Assembly (NCBI GenBank): GCA_033816765.1
Contig: CM066290.1
Location: 2,666,001-2,730,000, forward strand
Length of the DNA: 64,000 nucleotides
Direction of reading: 5' to 3'
Origin: Nothopassalora personata
Taxonomy: Eukaryota > Ascomycota > Dothideomycetes > Mycosphaerellales > Mycosphaerellaceae
Below, piece by piece: positions 1 to 10,794 of the stretch. The position numbers and the translations under genes were made by a program. The notes below the pieces were generated by a model. The model saw nothing but the letters and a program-made list of their open reading frames with translations, did not search any database and had not been told where the DNA came from. The first letter of the stretch is position 1; the number at the start of each line of letters is the position of its first letter.

Positions 1-3000
1 CTTTGAGCGCCACGAAAAGCCCGGCACCGAGGATGTAGATACCAACTGAATACGCGTAGAGGTCATTTACTCCGACGCCTTCTGGGAGAGACAAGCGGAA
101 GATTTGCCGACCAAGAGCCAGGGGCACCAGTGTTACGCAGATACCCATGAAAGCCGAGAACAGCCATAGGCAGACCATGAAGAGTGATATGCGAAGTCGA
201 AATTGGGGCGGCACATATATCTTCGAGAAGTGCTCGTTTTTCTTGCCATCCTTGTCCACGATGTAGACGTCGTCGGCCTCATAATGCAGGAAGGCTTCTC
301 CAGGCTTGGGCGGTCGATAAGAGTCATTGCAGGGAGTGAGAACATACTTCCCATTCTTTTCGAATTGAATAGTGGATACGTCATCTCCTGGGCCAGTGCG
401 AGTAGCTTCAGGGGTGACCTCCCTCATGAGCAGCACGTCTGTCCATGATTGTCGAATGTATCTGCCTTCCTCATCTCTGCGACGCTCGTCGAACAGGAAA
501 TGGGACAGACGAAGCCCCCTCGCACAGTGCTTGAGCCACCAGGAATACATTGCGCTGACCAGCTTTGACACTTCAAGCTGTCGAATGAGCAATGGTGTGA
601 CGAACATGTAAAGGAATAAGTCAAGCGGAAACTCCAGGATGGGCTCGGTAGATACCCAGTGGATCGGGAATATGCCTGTGAAAAGCCGGCCGATTGACCA
701 GATAACTCCGCCAAGGCATAGTATGACCAGAGCGCCGTACACGAGCGCGCTGAATGCTATCTTTCTAAGTTGCGTGGTGATGTTGCGTTCCAATACGTCC
801 CTAACTGGGTGAAAGGTCGGATCGTCGGGGTCTCGGATGAACCACAAGACACCTTTGCGCAAGATCTTACGGCACATGCCAACAAATAGTGCGAAGTGGA
901 ACATGTAGCAGGTACCCACGAACCAATGCACGAAGCAGAAGAGGTATGGTGATCTTAATGCAAACGCCCATCGAGTCGCAGCTGATTCATGCTGGAACAA
1001 TGGCAAAAATGCGAGGTCGAGCAGCATTCCACAGTATAGTGGGAAGACCAACATCTCGATGCTGATGATCAGGATGACCTTCAACACACCTCCAGCTTGC
1101 CGAAGAGTATCACGGACGATCTTCTCGGTCTTCTTGCCGGCTTGTGACGAGGTAATGGGCTTGTCAACGGCAACGTATACAGCAGCAACGACGGCCAACG
1201 CGGCGTAGCCAGCGCATATAGCCAGCCCACGATCTGAATTGCTCCAGTAGACCAGCGATGGATCTATCGCGACACGATCGTGATGCAGCGTCACGGCTCC
1301 AGTCCGAAGTCCACGCAAGATGTCAAGCAGAGGTTGTAGGTAACGCTGCACTACCTCAATGCCGGCCAAAAGCTTCGCCGGCACTTCCGATACTTGCGCC
1401 ACTGCGCCCGAAAAGTGCCGCCAGACCATCGACACGGAGCCAGTCGACAAAAGCTCCGCGATCGATGTGATGATGCTCCCGGTACAGCTCAAGACGGCGT
1501 TGACCTCCTGCTCGATCGTCTTCAGGGATGAGTGAGCATGCACGGAGCCGGTAAGGAGTGCCCAGTTCCATCCCAGGCCGTCTGTGACTGTTGCCGGTCT
1601 GGACGTCATGAAAATGGCTTGTAGCCTGTGCCCAGCTGCCCAAGAAGTAGAAGCCGCCCTCTTTGTGATCCAGTCAGTGATGTTGTAGTCGGCCACCTTT
1701 GGCAACCAACGTTCCACCACATTGAGGAGGAAGTTACCCAGCATGGCGGCAACCATTGTGAACCAGCCTGTGACGAACAACGTAACATCGATGACGAGTT
1801 CTGCCACGAAAGAGGCAACCTGCAATGGTGTCTTGACAAGGAAGATCATCGGCGCGCCCAAGAAGGAAAGGACGAGTTTGCCCCAGACGTAAGGAAGGCC
1901 GACGGCACCAAAGACAGAGCCAGTCACCAGAACGCAGCAGAAGCATGCTGTTTGGAAGAGTCCGATCAGCGGTCCCTGCAGGCCGATCAACTCGAAAACG
2001 CCCTCAAGGTCTTCTGCTTCGTCGATAGCCTCGGCATCCAATCCTGCTTGTTGTGCAGCAGCCACGACTTCGGGATCATTCTCGGCCAGCTCGTCAAGTA
2101 GGAGAGCATCCTCGGCGTCGAACTGAGCCTCGTCCTCAGGAACGAACGGTGCTGCCTGGCCATCGGCATGCTCGTCGACCAGCTCCTCGTTAGGGGGAAG
2201 TACTGGTTCTGGCACTGCTTGAGGCTGGATGTCACCCCAGAACCAGTCCGCGAGACGCTGGAAGATTGTCGGGTTGGCTACAGCTTGATGAGCATGAGCA
2301 GGCTCTACTGCGTCTGTATGCTGGTCTTCGTGGTTGATTTCCACATCCCAATCGAATCTGGCATGACTGTTCGGATCATCCTCAGCGCCATCATCAACCA
2401 GACCGGCTGGAACGTCAGATTCATGTGTTTCATCCCGTTCTGTAACCACGCCATCCGGGTGGAAGGGGTTGTCCGTGTGTGCGGCCGTGATGGGGTCCCC
2501 CCGAGATGCTTGCTCGTATCCATTTGATTGTGCATTGCTTTCTGATGAAGCAACTTCCTGCTCCAGCCTCTTCTTCAGCACTTCGGTGCTCAGAAGCTTT
2601 CCCTCTTCCTCCTGCGGCTCAGGTACGATGAGTAGGACGTTGCGTCTCCCACTTCGTTTGATGTTGATCTTGGCATCTGGACCAGCGTTTGTAATTGGTA
2701 TTTCGCCATTTTCATACTGGAAGATGTCGTCATACTCTGCGACCTCGTCAGGCTTGACCGAATCGGACTGCTCATTAGGAGGGCTAATCTGAAGCCAGCT
2801 ATCCTCAGTCGAAGACGCATTCGCGGTGCTAGCGCTTTCTGCTGGAGGTACCACTGCCGTACTTGTGGGTGGCGAGGCTAGACCAGGGCGGTCGTGGGAA
2901 GCCAAGGCGTTGTCTGCTTCTTCGAGAATCCGCTGAATGTGATTAGCACGCGACGAAGTATCTCGGCGAGGCATCTGCGGGCGAAGAACAGAGGGATGTG

Positions 3001-4489
3001 CTGTCGATGTATGTGATTGAGGGGACGTGTCTGGCTTCGCTTCAGGTGCATCCGATGTCGTCCTCGTTCCGTCGATGGCTTGTCCTTCTCCAGCACCCGC
3101 AGTCTTCAACTCAGAGACGAGGATCTCTTCCCAAGCTTGACGCTCGGGTGCTGCCAAAGTCGCAAGCTTTCCATACACCTTGTCCGCAATCTCTGCGACA
3201 TCGACTCCACTCGTCTCCGCGGCGCGTATCTGTCCCATGGCCAATGTAGCCCGGTGTACGAATCTGTCGTATGCTTGGTCATCGCCATGGTCAAAGCAAT
3301 CACGCAGATGTGTTGTTGCATTATCAACCAAAGCTTCTAGCGCGTGCAAACCACGAAACACAATCCTGGGAGTGTCTTGAACCGACTCGTGCGCGTCGTG
3401 ACGTGCCTGTGCCTCGTTTTGTAACGCCAGGAGTCGCAAACGCGCCTGCTCCAGCAGCTCGGCCTGTCGCTGTAATCTCTCCTGCTCTCGCTGAAGCCGT
3501 TCACGCTCTCTCTGCCCGTTGTTTCCATTCAGGTTGACCAGCGGCTGCTGTTGCACCACCCATTCGCGTATCAAGAAGACCAAAATGAAGCCTACGATGA
3601 CAACACATGTTATCAGTTGTCCCTCGAATATGTCCAGGATGACACGATTGAACTTCGGGTTTGATGTAGCCTCGGAAATGTACGTCCATCCAGATAAAAT
3701 TGAGGGGTCCGGTTGTGGCCAGTTGAAGGATGTGTTCGTCTCGTGAGACGGGGAGGTAGCATTCTTCAATGCGGATGTAAGAGCACCCTTCACCATTTGC
3801 ATTGTCCTCCGTTGCAACGTGCCCTCCGCTGCGCCTGATCCGAATTGTGTATCCCAAAATTGCTCAAACACGCCCACCAGTGATCCGGTCAAGGTCACGG
3901 AGTCTGTACTGTTGATAGCATCGCTCACCATGTTCGTGCCGTCGGCCTGCGCCGCCTGAGCTTCCCGCATCTTCTCCATGTACGCCTCTCTTGCCCAACC
4001 TGCATCGGCGAACCAGAACATCCACCTCCAGGACCAGCGAATGAGGTACGGCAGAACGACCAGCCATACTGCGGCCACGAGTAAGCCTCTACATGCTCTT
4101 ACAAACATGGTCGCCAGATGTACACACGCTCGTCCGATGAACACGTGCCATGGCAGGCTCTTGGGCATGTTCGCATCGTACAGCTTGGTGAAGCGGAAGG
4201 GTGTCTTGCACAGCTCGCAGTGCTTCTTGTGTGAATGCGAGAGCCACTCCATTAGACATTCCTGATGGACGAACTTGATACTGCCACTACATTTGCAAGG
4301 GTAGAACAGAGGCTCGTCCGGCGTGCCCTCGCTGCGACATATTCGACATGTCTCGCCTCCTGCTGCGGACGATGCAGCAGTGTCCCGCCGTTGCGGCGGA
4401 GGCGGTGGCGCGAAGTCGGGGTCACTCACAACATCGGGCGTGTCGGAGGTAATCAGCTTGTCGGGGTGGATGTCCAGACGGTCGTCCAT
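1..4489 (-). CDS. Doa10/Ssm4-like RING-CH membrane E3 ubiquitin ligase (N-terminal 1496 codons, runs off the left edge)
   Basis: The reading frame is open from the ATG at 4489 to base 1 with no stop or frame change. Residues 48-94 form a RING-CH finger with the pattern C48-x2-C51, C65-x1-C67, H75-x2-C78, C91-x2-C94. It is followed by many hydrophobic segments, an acidic and Gln/Arg-rich linker, and further membrane spans out to the window edge. In the Doa10/Ssm4/MARCH6 family this architecture belongs to a polytopic ER and inner nuclear membrane ligase that ubiquitinates misfolded or degron-bearing proteins for proteasomal degradation. The N-terminal RING position and the very long multi-span body separate it from short MARCH proteins. 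The stop codon lies outside the window. It is divergent from the YG-repeat gene, with 1.28 kb between the two starts. The family call is secure. Substrates are inferred from the family only. Confidence 0.9.
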   Translation of the reverse strand, partial: MDDRLDIHPDKLITSDTPDVVSDPDFAPPPPPQRRDTAASSAAGGETCRICRSEGTPDEPLFYPCKCSGSIKFVHQECLMEWLSHSHKKHCELCKTPFRFTKLYDANMPKSLPWHVFIGRACVHLATMFVRACRGLLVAAVWLVVLPYLIRWSWRWMFWFADAGWAREAYMEKMREAQAAQADGTNMVSDAINSTDSVTLTGSLVGVFEQFWDTQFGSGAAEGTLQRRTMQMVKGALTSALKNATSPSHETNTSFNWPQPDPSILSGWTYISEATSNPKFNRVILDIFEGQLITCVVIVGFILVFLIREWVVQQQPLVNLNGNNGQRERERLQREQERLQRQAELLEQARLRLLALQNEAQARHDAHESVQDTPRIVFRGLHALEALVDNATTHLRDCFDHGDDQAYDRFVHRATLAMGQIRAAETSGVDVAEIADKVYGKLATLAAPERQAWEEILVSELKTAGAGEGQAIDGTRTTSDAPEAKPDTSPQSHTSTAHPSVLRPQMPRRDTSSRANHIQRILEEADNALASHDRPGLASPPTSTAVVPPAESASTANASSTEDSWLQISPPNEQSDSVKPDEVAEYDDIFQYENGEIPITNAGPDAKINIKRSGRRNVLLIVPEPQEEEGKLLSTEVLKKRLEQEVASSESNAQSNGYEQASRGDPITAAHTDNPFHPDGVVTERDETHESDVPAGLVDDGAEDDPNSHARFDWDVEINHEDQHTDAVEPAHAHQAVANPTIFQRLADWFWGDIQPQAVPEPVLPPNEELVDEHADGQAAPFVPEDEAQFDAEDALLLDELAENDPEVVAAAQQAGLDAEAIDEAEDLEGVFELIGLQGPLIGLFQTACFCCVLVTGSVFGAVGLPYVWGKLVLSFLGAPMIFLVKTPLQVASFVAELVIDVTLFVTGWFTMVAAMLGNFLLNVVERWLPKVADYNITDWITKRAASTSWAAGHRLQAIFMTSRPATVTDGLGWNWALLTGSVHAHSSLKTIEQEVNAVLSCTGSIITSIAELLSTGSVSMVWRHFSGAVAQVSEVPAKLLAGIEVVQRYLQPLLDILRGLRTGAVTLHHDRVAIDPSLVYWSNSDRGLAICAGYAALAVVAAVYVAVDKPITSSQAGKKTEKIVRDTLRQAGGVLKVILIISIEMLVFPLYCGMLLDLAFLPLFQHESAATRWAFALRSPYLFCFVHWFVGTCYMFHFALFVGMCRKILRKGVLWFIRDPDDPTFHPVRDVLERNITTQLRKIAFSALVYGALVILCLGGVIWSIGRLFTGIFPIHWVSTEPILEFPLDLFLYMFVTPLLIRQLEVSKLVSAMYSWWLKHCARGLRLSHFLFDERRRDEEGRYIRQSWTDVLLMREVTPEATRTGPGDDVSTIQFEKNGKYVLTPCNDSYRPPKPGEAFLHYEADDVYIVDKDGKKNEHFSKIYVPPQFRLRISLFMVCLWLFSAFMGICVTLVPLALGRQIFRLSLPEGVGVNDLYAYSVGIYILGAGLFVALK

Positions 4490-5766
4490 GGTGGGTGCTC
4501 CTTGGTGCAGTCAGTGATTAGAGTGCCGTCGGTGAATAAGGAAATGGTCCACGTGCCACCCGGGCCGTGACGGTGCTGCTCTAGGTCGGCATGGAATTGC
4601 TGTTTGCGCGTTTCGCGTGCAGATGTTCGCGTTGGTGTGGAAGATGGAAGTGGCCAACTGATGGATGCATATGGCGATGGAAAATGTTATTGAAGAGAGA
4701 GCAAGCATGAGGGTGGATGATGGAATCCTGGCAGCACGTGGAAGTTCCGAGCTTCGGATGCCACGAACAACTCGCACGCTGGAACGTGAGAACGGCTTAT
4801 AAGTACAGTGATGGTATGAGTCGCGTGACCAATGAATGGTGTCGACAACTGTTTACTGCTCTATAATCATTCTACCTGGAGCTGCATATAGATACACTTC
4901 CACTTCCACGGCATCGGGAGCTTGATAGAACAACCAACCCCATGGCTCATGTCTGGCCATACGGAAACGCCGACGACTCGTCAGACAGCGATGTCGCTCA
5001 CGTTTCCACAACACACACCATCTGGCCATGTCGTGTCCAAGCAGAGTCGGATATTCTATATGGCTTGTCGATAACAAGTCGGTCGCGTTCTGTGCACAGC
5101 CCAATGACATTGAACTATTGTTTAAAGCGCTGGCAGTGATATTTGACTGGTGAGGCCTAAGTTTAGTGGACTGCGCACATGCACGCTCCGCAACATACTT
5201 CCTCCGTTGTGATTGTAGGTCGAGGAGGGTAGTAGATGTTTGGAAACACGGATATCGCACCTTCATCCAGGTGTTTGTACACACATCCTTTATGCCTCCT
5301 CCTCTGTTCACGTTGTGCTCACCAAAGTGTGAATGGCACGCGCCATAAGTTCAGTTCACCTTTGACGCTCCAGTGACGCAACATTGCATGCAGGTTTGGT
5401 GACTTTCTTTTGTGCCCGTTAAACCCTGATCCTCGCCTGAACACGCGCCTGTGCTCCCCAATTCGCACATACTGCTGCTTATTATCGAGAAAAGCAGCCA
5501 ACATCAACATCTTCCCCCCCCCTCATCTTGTGATATCGCCCACCGTCCTCCTGGCTCCTGCGTCAGGTACAGCGGCTGCACTGAATCGCGTCCGCCATTG
5601 ACGTTCGCTTCGAGTCAGACACGCTCAGCTTTCTTGTTCTCATCGGGAAAACGTATGTGGAGATCGCACCCAAGCTCGGCCCTGACGCGCTAGAACCAGA
5701 GCTCCGCGACTACGTCAAGTAGCAGCGAGCGTACAAACAGTAATAATAATAATCCCCGTCCGCATC
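4490..5766. other. divergent intergenic region between the Doa10-like and YG-repeat genes
   Basis: This 1.28-kb region must hold both promoters. It has a C-run near 5513-5523 and CT-rich stretches but no clear conserved site. A 152-codon minus-strand ORF (4853-5311) has no recognisable domain or protein-like composition, so I do not call it a gene. Confidence 0.5.
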
Positions 5767-8700
5767 ATGGCCGGCCTGGACCCCAACAGCAGCTCCCGGA
5801 AGAGCGACAAGATGAACGGCAGAATACACGGCGAGCCCGACATCCCCAGATCGCGCTCCTGGCGCAGCAAGAGGAAGACGGCCAAGAGGACATATTCGGG
5901 CTGGATGGCTTCCCAGCTACTGCGAGTGGGTGTGTGGTACACAATCATCACCTTTGCTCTGCGGTGTCCACAGTCGTCAACAGATCTACAAGACACATCG
6001 CCGCAGATATGCAAACCGTATCTGCAGTTCAGGGAATACGTCACGCCGTACACGCAGCCATACTATGACCAGTATGCGGCGCCGTACGTGGAGAAAGTGC
6101 AGCCATACATCGACCAGGCCCACGATAAGGTCTACAAGCCTGCATCGGCCGTCTACACGCAGTACGGTGCTCCCCGAGTCGCCCAAGCACAGCAAGTCGG
6201 TCAGCAGCAGTGGGAGAAGTCGATCAAGCCTCAACTGGATGTCCTCCAAAAGCAGGCCGGCCAGCAGTATCAGACTGTCCTCGCACCTCACGTCAAGAAG
6301 GCTCAGGACACGATCAAACCGTACTACAAGCCGATTGTGTCCTTTGCCAGCGACTTCTGGGAGCTTGAGGTTGAGCCTGTGTACCGCATGACTCGACCGC
6401 TCGCTGAGAAGCTCTACCAACAAGGATCCACTTTTGCTGTTCAGACTGCTCTGCCTCAAGCACAGTTTGTTGCCAACACTGTTTGGACTTTCTGGTCTCG
6501 TCAGATCTGGCCGAGACTTGCCATCTTGTACGGCGAGAATGTCGAGCCACAGCTTCGACGCATTACGGAGCGTCTCGGTCGTTACAAGGACGGAAAGAAG
6601 CTCGAAGCCGAGATCAACAGCATCGAGACCTCGTCAAAGCTGTCAAAAGCCTCGGACCACGCCTCGTCCTCTGCTTCGTCGCTCTCGTCAACACTGAACG
6701 AAGCCACCGCGAGCCCCTCGTCCGCAGCAAGAGCCGCGGCATCTTCTGCCTCCTCCGTCATCGTCGACGCTACGCCCGATCCAAAGGCTCAATTTCAGGA
6801 GGATCTCAAGAGCTGGGAAACAATATCTGGAACCGCTGTACAAGAGGGAGCTGATGATCTTAAGGAACGCATCAAGGAGATCACAGACCGCCAGATCTCC
6901 AGCGGACACAGTGTTGGCGAAGCTTTGATTGTACAACTCGAGCAGACTGCCGAAGCAGCCATCAACAGCGTCAAGGCCAACATCAGGCAACTTGTCGCAC
7001 GAGTCCCTGAAGACGCTACTGCTGAACAAGTCGAGAAGGCTAAGGAAGAGCTCGTGCAAGGTCTCCGCGCAGATGGGCAGAATGTCAAACAAAGAGCACA
7101 AGCTGTCAGAGCGTGGAGACAATCACACCAGGCGGAGACGCAATCTCTGGTGGAGAAGGCGCTGCAGTCCACCCTCGAGACGATCGACAGCATTCGCGAG
7201 ATTCGACTATCCGAGATTGGTCGCAAGTATGCTTCGTCATCGCTGCCACATAAGGAGTGGGCCAGGTACAACGACCTCAAGAAGGCCACTCAGGCATGGC
7301 GCAACGATGTCGAGAAGGACGCCCATGCGCATGCTGGTATAGTCGCTGCCAAAGCTACCAGCGAGGATATTGAGCAGCGCGCAATGGCGATTGCGGAAGA
7401 TACAGCCAAGGAACTGGTCCGTCTGAAGGAGGTTGGAAAGTGGAAGATCGATGCCGCGGACGAGACTGACGACTTCAGCACCAAGTACATTCCAGCACCC
7501 GTCCGCAAAGTCAAGGATCAGGCTGTCGAAAAGGTAGCTGAGGCTTCACAAGCTGTCATGGGCGAGGAGCCTGAGCAGGGCAACATCGAAAGCGCGACCT
7601 CCGTCATCGCCGAGCAGGCTTCAAAGCTCAGCTCGAGCGCGTCTGAGCAGGTGATCGGCTCCTCCACTGGCTCTATTGAATCCGTCTCCAGCAAGGCCGC
7701 TAGCAAAGTGTCGAGCTTGTCGGAGCAGGTTGTCGGATCCTCGACTGGATCTGTTGAGTCGGCTGCGAGCAAGGCTTCCGAATCAGCATCGAGCTTGACT
7801 GACGACGTTGGCGCATCGTTGAAGAGCGCTGCCAGCGTCGCTTCTGAGAACGTTGTTGGGGACGAGCACTCCACTGTGGTCGACGAATATGCATCTAGCT
7901 TGTCTGACAAGGTAATCGGCTCGTCGACTGGCACCATCGAGAGCGCCGCGAGCAAAGCTTCAGAAAAGATCGTCGAAACAGCGTCCGGCGTGTCTGACAG
8001 GCTCTCTGACGCTGCATCCAGCCTATCGTCACGCGTTGCCAGCAAGTCATCGACCAAGAGCCCCGGTGCAAAGCTCTCCAGCATTCTTTCTTCTCAGAAG
8101 GGAAAGGCTAAATCGGCAGCCAGTGAGGTCTCCAGCAGTGGTTCATCGGTCATCAAAAGCGCGACTGGAGCTCCGCCAGTCGCATCACAGGCATCTTCCA
8201 GCGCGTCCTCCCTGGCAAGCGCAGCTTCATCCAGCATTTCGTCAGCATCTAGCTCGATAGCTTCGGCCATTCCTGACACTGACGAGATCGCCGACGCCGC
8301 TGACTCGCTCGCGAGTCAAGCTACGAAGAAGGTTTGGGGTGGAGCAAACGCACAGGTGATTGTCGAGGCGCGCGAGCCTATTCTGGACGACGACATTTTC
8401 GACACTGATGGCAGCCTCAGCTCAAGCATCCAGTCTGTTGCAAGTGTTGCTGGTGACAAAGCCAATGCCCTGACGCAGATTGTGCAAGATGCCATCAGCA
8501 GTGGTCTCGCAGGTGCCACAGCCACACAGGGCACCGCGGCGAGTGTCACCAGCCTTGCTGGTGAGCAATACCAGTCAGCAATCGCAGCTGCCAGCAGCGC
8601 CATTTACGGCACACATCCAAATGCTGTGCAAAGTGGCAGCAGCTTGGCCAGGGACCAGTACAACTCTGCGTTCACCGCCGCATCTTACGCCATCTATGGT

Positions 8701-10692
8701 ACGCCAGTCACCGTCGCTCCACTGGCGGTGGCAAGCTCTGCATATCAATCTGCTCTGCTTCAGGCTTCCTCGCAGTATGATCATGCCGTAATGTCAGCAA
8801 GCAGTCTCTGGCTGGACGGTCAAAAGGCAGCGAAGAGCGGTAGTGCTGAGATGGAAAAGCAGTACTCGTCTGCCATCACAGCTGCATCGTATGCCATCTA
8901 TGGTACTCCAGTCTCTGCGGCGCCCCTCGCGCATGCAAGCTCTGCTTACGATTCTGCGACCAAGGAAGCATTACGCCACTACGATGCCGTCAAGTCGCGT
9001 GTCTCGGAACAGATTTCTGGCAAGCCTGAGCCCGTACACCAGCAGATGTATTCTTCGGCAGAATCTGCTTACTCCGCAGCCGTAGCAGCGGCCAGCTCGA
9101 AGTTGCATGCTGCCGGCATTGCAACGACACAAAATGCGTACGACAGCATTTCCTCTGTCGCATCTGCCCGTCTCGCCGAAGGTGTCAGTGCTGCCTCTGC
9201 TCAGTACGCCAGCGCGAAGAGCCTTGTTGGGGCTAAGCCAACTCCAGCTCACCAGCAGTACCTAGCCTCAGTTCAGAAGGCATACTACGAAGCTCTTGGT
9301 GCTGCTTACGGACGCTACTCAGAATTCGTCGAGGCTGCCTCGAGCATCGTCTCTCCGACCCCAACAGCTACTGGAGCTTCGGCACGTATTGAAAAGGCCC
9401 TCTCTGGAGCGAAAGCCGGCTATAGTAGTGCCGTGGCCGAGGCTCGAAGTCGGTACTCAGTCTTGTCAGGCTACGCAGCCAAGGCAGCCGAAGCCCAGGG
9501 ACTTCAGTCAATTGACCCATCGATGATGGACAACCTAAACGGACAGCTGGCGGATGGAGTCTCTATCGCATCGTCGAAGCTCGCCCGTGCATCATCCGAC
9601 ATTTCCGCTGCGGTCCTTGGCGAGGAGCCCACTGGCATCGAATCGGTGGCGTCACAAGCCTCGCAAACCGCTGAAGGTATTGCATCCCAGGCTTCCGAGA
9701 ATTGGGATGCGCTCATCGCGAAGGCAAGCCAGCAGGTCTATGGTGCTCCGTTGCCATTCACGGGTATGTGTTGGATATCCCACGGCGTTAGACCATTTAC
9801 TGACACTTTGACAGAATCCATTGCCAGTCGCGCGAATGAATATGCTGCCCAAGCGACAGTCGCCGCCGCAGCTCAATGGAGTGCCGTTCAGGACGTTTTC
9901 AACGACTTGGTCAGCGGCAAGGAGCCTGACTTCACCGCCAGCATCTACAGCAGACTGCAATCTGCATACTCCACAGGCGCACCCGCTCTGGCTTCACAAG
10001 CCTCTAGCTACGCAGGCGAGGCGTACTCAGCAGTGTCAGCGGCCTTTGTACCACCCACGCAGGTTCCAAGCATTCTCGAGCAGATGCAAGCTCAGCTGAA
10101 CCAGGCTGTCGATGCTGCTAGCACGCAAGTCTACGGCACCACCAAGGGCAGCCTCGAGCAAGCGACCGAGGCTGCCGCTAGTATGTACAGCGATGCTGCA
10201 TCTCAGGTGAGCGAAGCTGTCTACGGCAAAGAGAGCAACTACGTGGCAGCAGCACAAGCCAGCTTCACAGAGATTGGTGCATCCGCGTCGTCAGCAATCT
10301 ACGCTGCCATCTACGGTACTGGCCCGACTGGCACAGCCGCTTCGGTCGGCTCTAGCGCATCGGCCGCTGCCGCCAGCGTGTATAGCTCGATTTCATCCCA
10401 AGCCGAGCAGCAAGCTTCAGCCGCCAGTGCATCTGTCAGTAAGGCCGTGTACGGTGAAGAGCAGACCTACCTGGAGGGCGTCCGGAGCCAACTTTCTGCC
10501 GCCGTCGCCAGCGCAAACAGCCGCCTGTCCGAGTTCGGCGTACACGCAAGCAGTTATGCAGGAGATGCGGCTTCTCAAGTCAGTTCTGCCGCTGCAGACG
10601 CCGTTAGTGCTGCCAGCTCCATTGCGAACGAGGCAGCCAGCAGCGTCAGTTCCGCCGCCAGTCAGGTCACCAAGTCGCATGACGAGCTCTAG
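5767..10692 (+). CDS. Ser/Ala-rich YG-repeat protein with an N-terminal membrane segment; one 51-nt intron
   Basis: The frame is open for 1641 codons, but 9764-9814 is almost certainly an intron: it starts GTATGT, has a CTGAC branch site and ends ACAG. Because it is 51 nt long, retention leaves the frame intact. The spliced product is 1624 aa. Residues 1-45 are basic. Residues 47-66 form one hydrophobic segment. A Pro/Tyr-rich block follows with repeated 'xPY' turns, then charged helical stretches, and from about residue 600 to the end a long Ala/Ser-rich array. That array repeats units resembling 'SSxGSIESxxSKA' and 'ITAASYAIYGTP'. Related fungal proteins are, as I recall, often named 'transcription factor hoxa13', but no homeobox is present here and I do not use the name. 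Function is unknown. The layout suggests a membrane-anchored, extended, amphipathic-repeat protein. Confidence 0.8.
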   Translation: MAGLDPNSSSRKSDKMNGRIHGEPDIPRSRSWRSKRKTAKRTYSGWMASQLLRVGVWYTIITFALRCPQSSTDLQDTSPQICKPYLQFREYVTPYTQPYYDQYAAPYVEKVQPYIDQAHDKVYKPASAVYTQYGAPRVAQAQQVGQQQWEKSIKPQLDVLQKQAGQQYQTVLAPHVKKAQDTIKPYYKPIVSFASDFWELEVEPVYRMTRPLAEKLYQQGSTFAVQTALPQAQFVANTVWTFWSRQIWPRLAILYGENVEPQLRRITERLGRYKDGKKLEAEINSIETSSKLSKASDHASSSASSLSSTLNEATASPSSAARAAASSASSVIVDATPDPKAQFQEDLKSWETISGTAVQEGADDLKERIKEITDRQISSGHSVGEALIVQLEQTAEAAINSVKANIRQLVARVPEDATAEQVEKAKEELVQGLRADGQNVKQRAQAVRAWRQSHQAETQSLVEKALQSTLETIDSIREIRLSEIGRKYASSSLPHKEWARYNDLKKATQAWRNDVEKDAHAHAGIVAAKATSEDIEQRAMAIAEDTAKELVRLKEVGKWKIDAADETDDFSTKYIPAPVRKVKDQAVEKVAEASQAVMGEEPEQGNIESATSVIAEQASKLSSSASEQVIGSSTGSIESVSSKAASKVSSLSEQVVGSSTGSVESAASKASESASSLTDDVGASLKSAASVASENVVGDEHSTVVDEYASSLSDKVIGSSTGTIESAASKASEKIVETASGVSDRLSDAASSLSSRVASKSSTKSPGAKLSSILSSQKGKAKSAASEVSSSGSSVIKSATGAPPVASQASSSASSLASAASSSISSASSSIASAIPDTDEIADAADSLASQATKKVWGGANAQVIVEAREPILDDDIFDTDGSLSSSIQSVASVAGDKANALTQIVQDAISSGLAGATATQGTAASVTSLAGEQYQSAIAAASSAIYGTHPNAVQSGSSLARDQYNSAFTAASYAIYGTPVTVAPLAVASSAYQSALLQASSQYDHAVMSASSLWLDGQKAAKSGSAEMEKQYSSAITAASYAIYGTPVSAAPLAHASSAYDSATKEALRHYDAVKSRVSEQISGKPEPVHQQMYSSAESAYSAAVAAASSKLHAAGIATTQNAYDSISSVASARLAEGVSAASAQYASAKSLVGAKPTPAHQQYLASVQKAYYEALGAAYGRYSEFVEAASSIVSPTPTATGASARIEKALSGAKAGYSSAVAEARSRYSVLSGYAAKAAEAQGLQSIDPSMMDNLNGQLADGVSIASSKLARASSDISAAVLGEEPTGIESVASQASQTAEGIASQASENWDALIAKASQQVYGAPLPFTGMCWISHGVRPFTDTLTESIASRANEYAAQATVAAAAQWSAVQDVFNDLVSGKEPDFTASIYSRLQSAYSTGAPALASQASSYAGEAYSAVSAAFVPPTQVPSILEQMQAQLNQAVDAASTQVYGTTKGSLEQATEAAASMYSDAASQVSEAVYGKESNYVAAAQASFTEIGASASSAIYAAIYGTGPTGTAASVGSSASAAAASVYSSISSQAEQQASAASASVSKAVYGEEQTYLEGVRSQLSAAVASANSRLSEFGVHASSYAGDAASQVSSAAADAVSAASSIANEAASSVSSAASQVTKSHDEL
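9764..9814 (+). other. predicted 51-nt intron in the YG-repeat gene
   Basis: The donor is GTATGT at 9764, a CTGAC branch site lies near 9800-9804 and the acceptor is CAG ending at 9814. The 17 codons it would encode break the Ala/Ser-rich composition and contain Cys and Trp, which are rare elsewhere in this part of the protein. Confidence 0.85.
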
Positions 10693-10794
10693 GCGAGCCA
10701 TGGGGGTTGGAAACGGTCTGAGAAATTCAGCGATTTCTCGAATCGCGAAGCGTTTCTGGAGAACCTCAAGACAGAATATCGTGGACGAACGGGG

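Noticed and set aside
5986..9960. Several antisense ORFs of 90-190 codons opposite the YG-repeat gene
   Set aside because: They mirror the biased Ser/Ala codons of the sense gene and have no domains of their own.
5767..10692. Homeobox transcription factor identity for the YG-repeat protein
   Set aside because: No homeodomain helix or WFxN-type motif is present. The name sometimes attached to relatives is unsupported.
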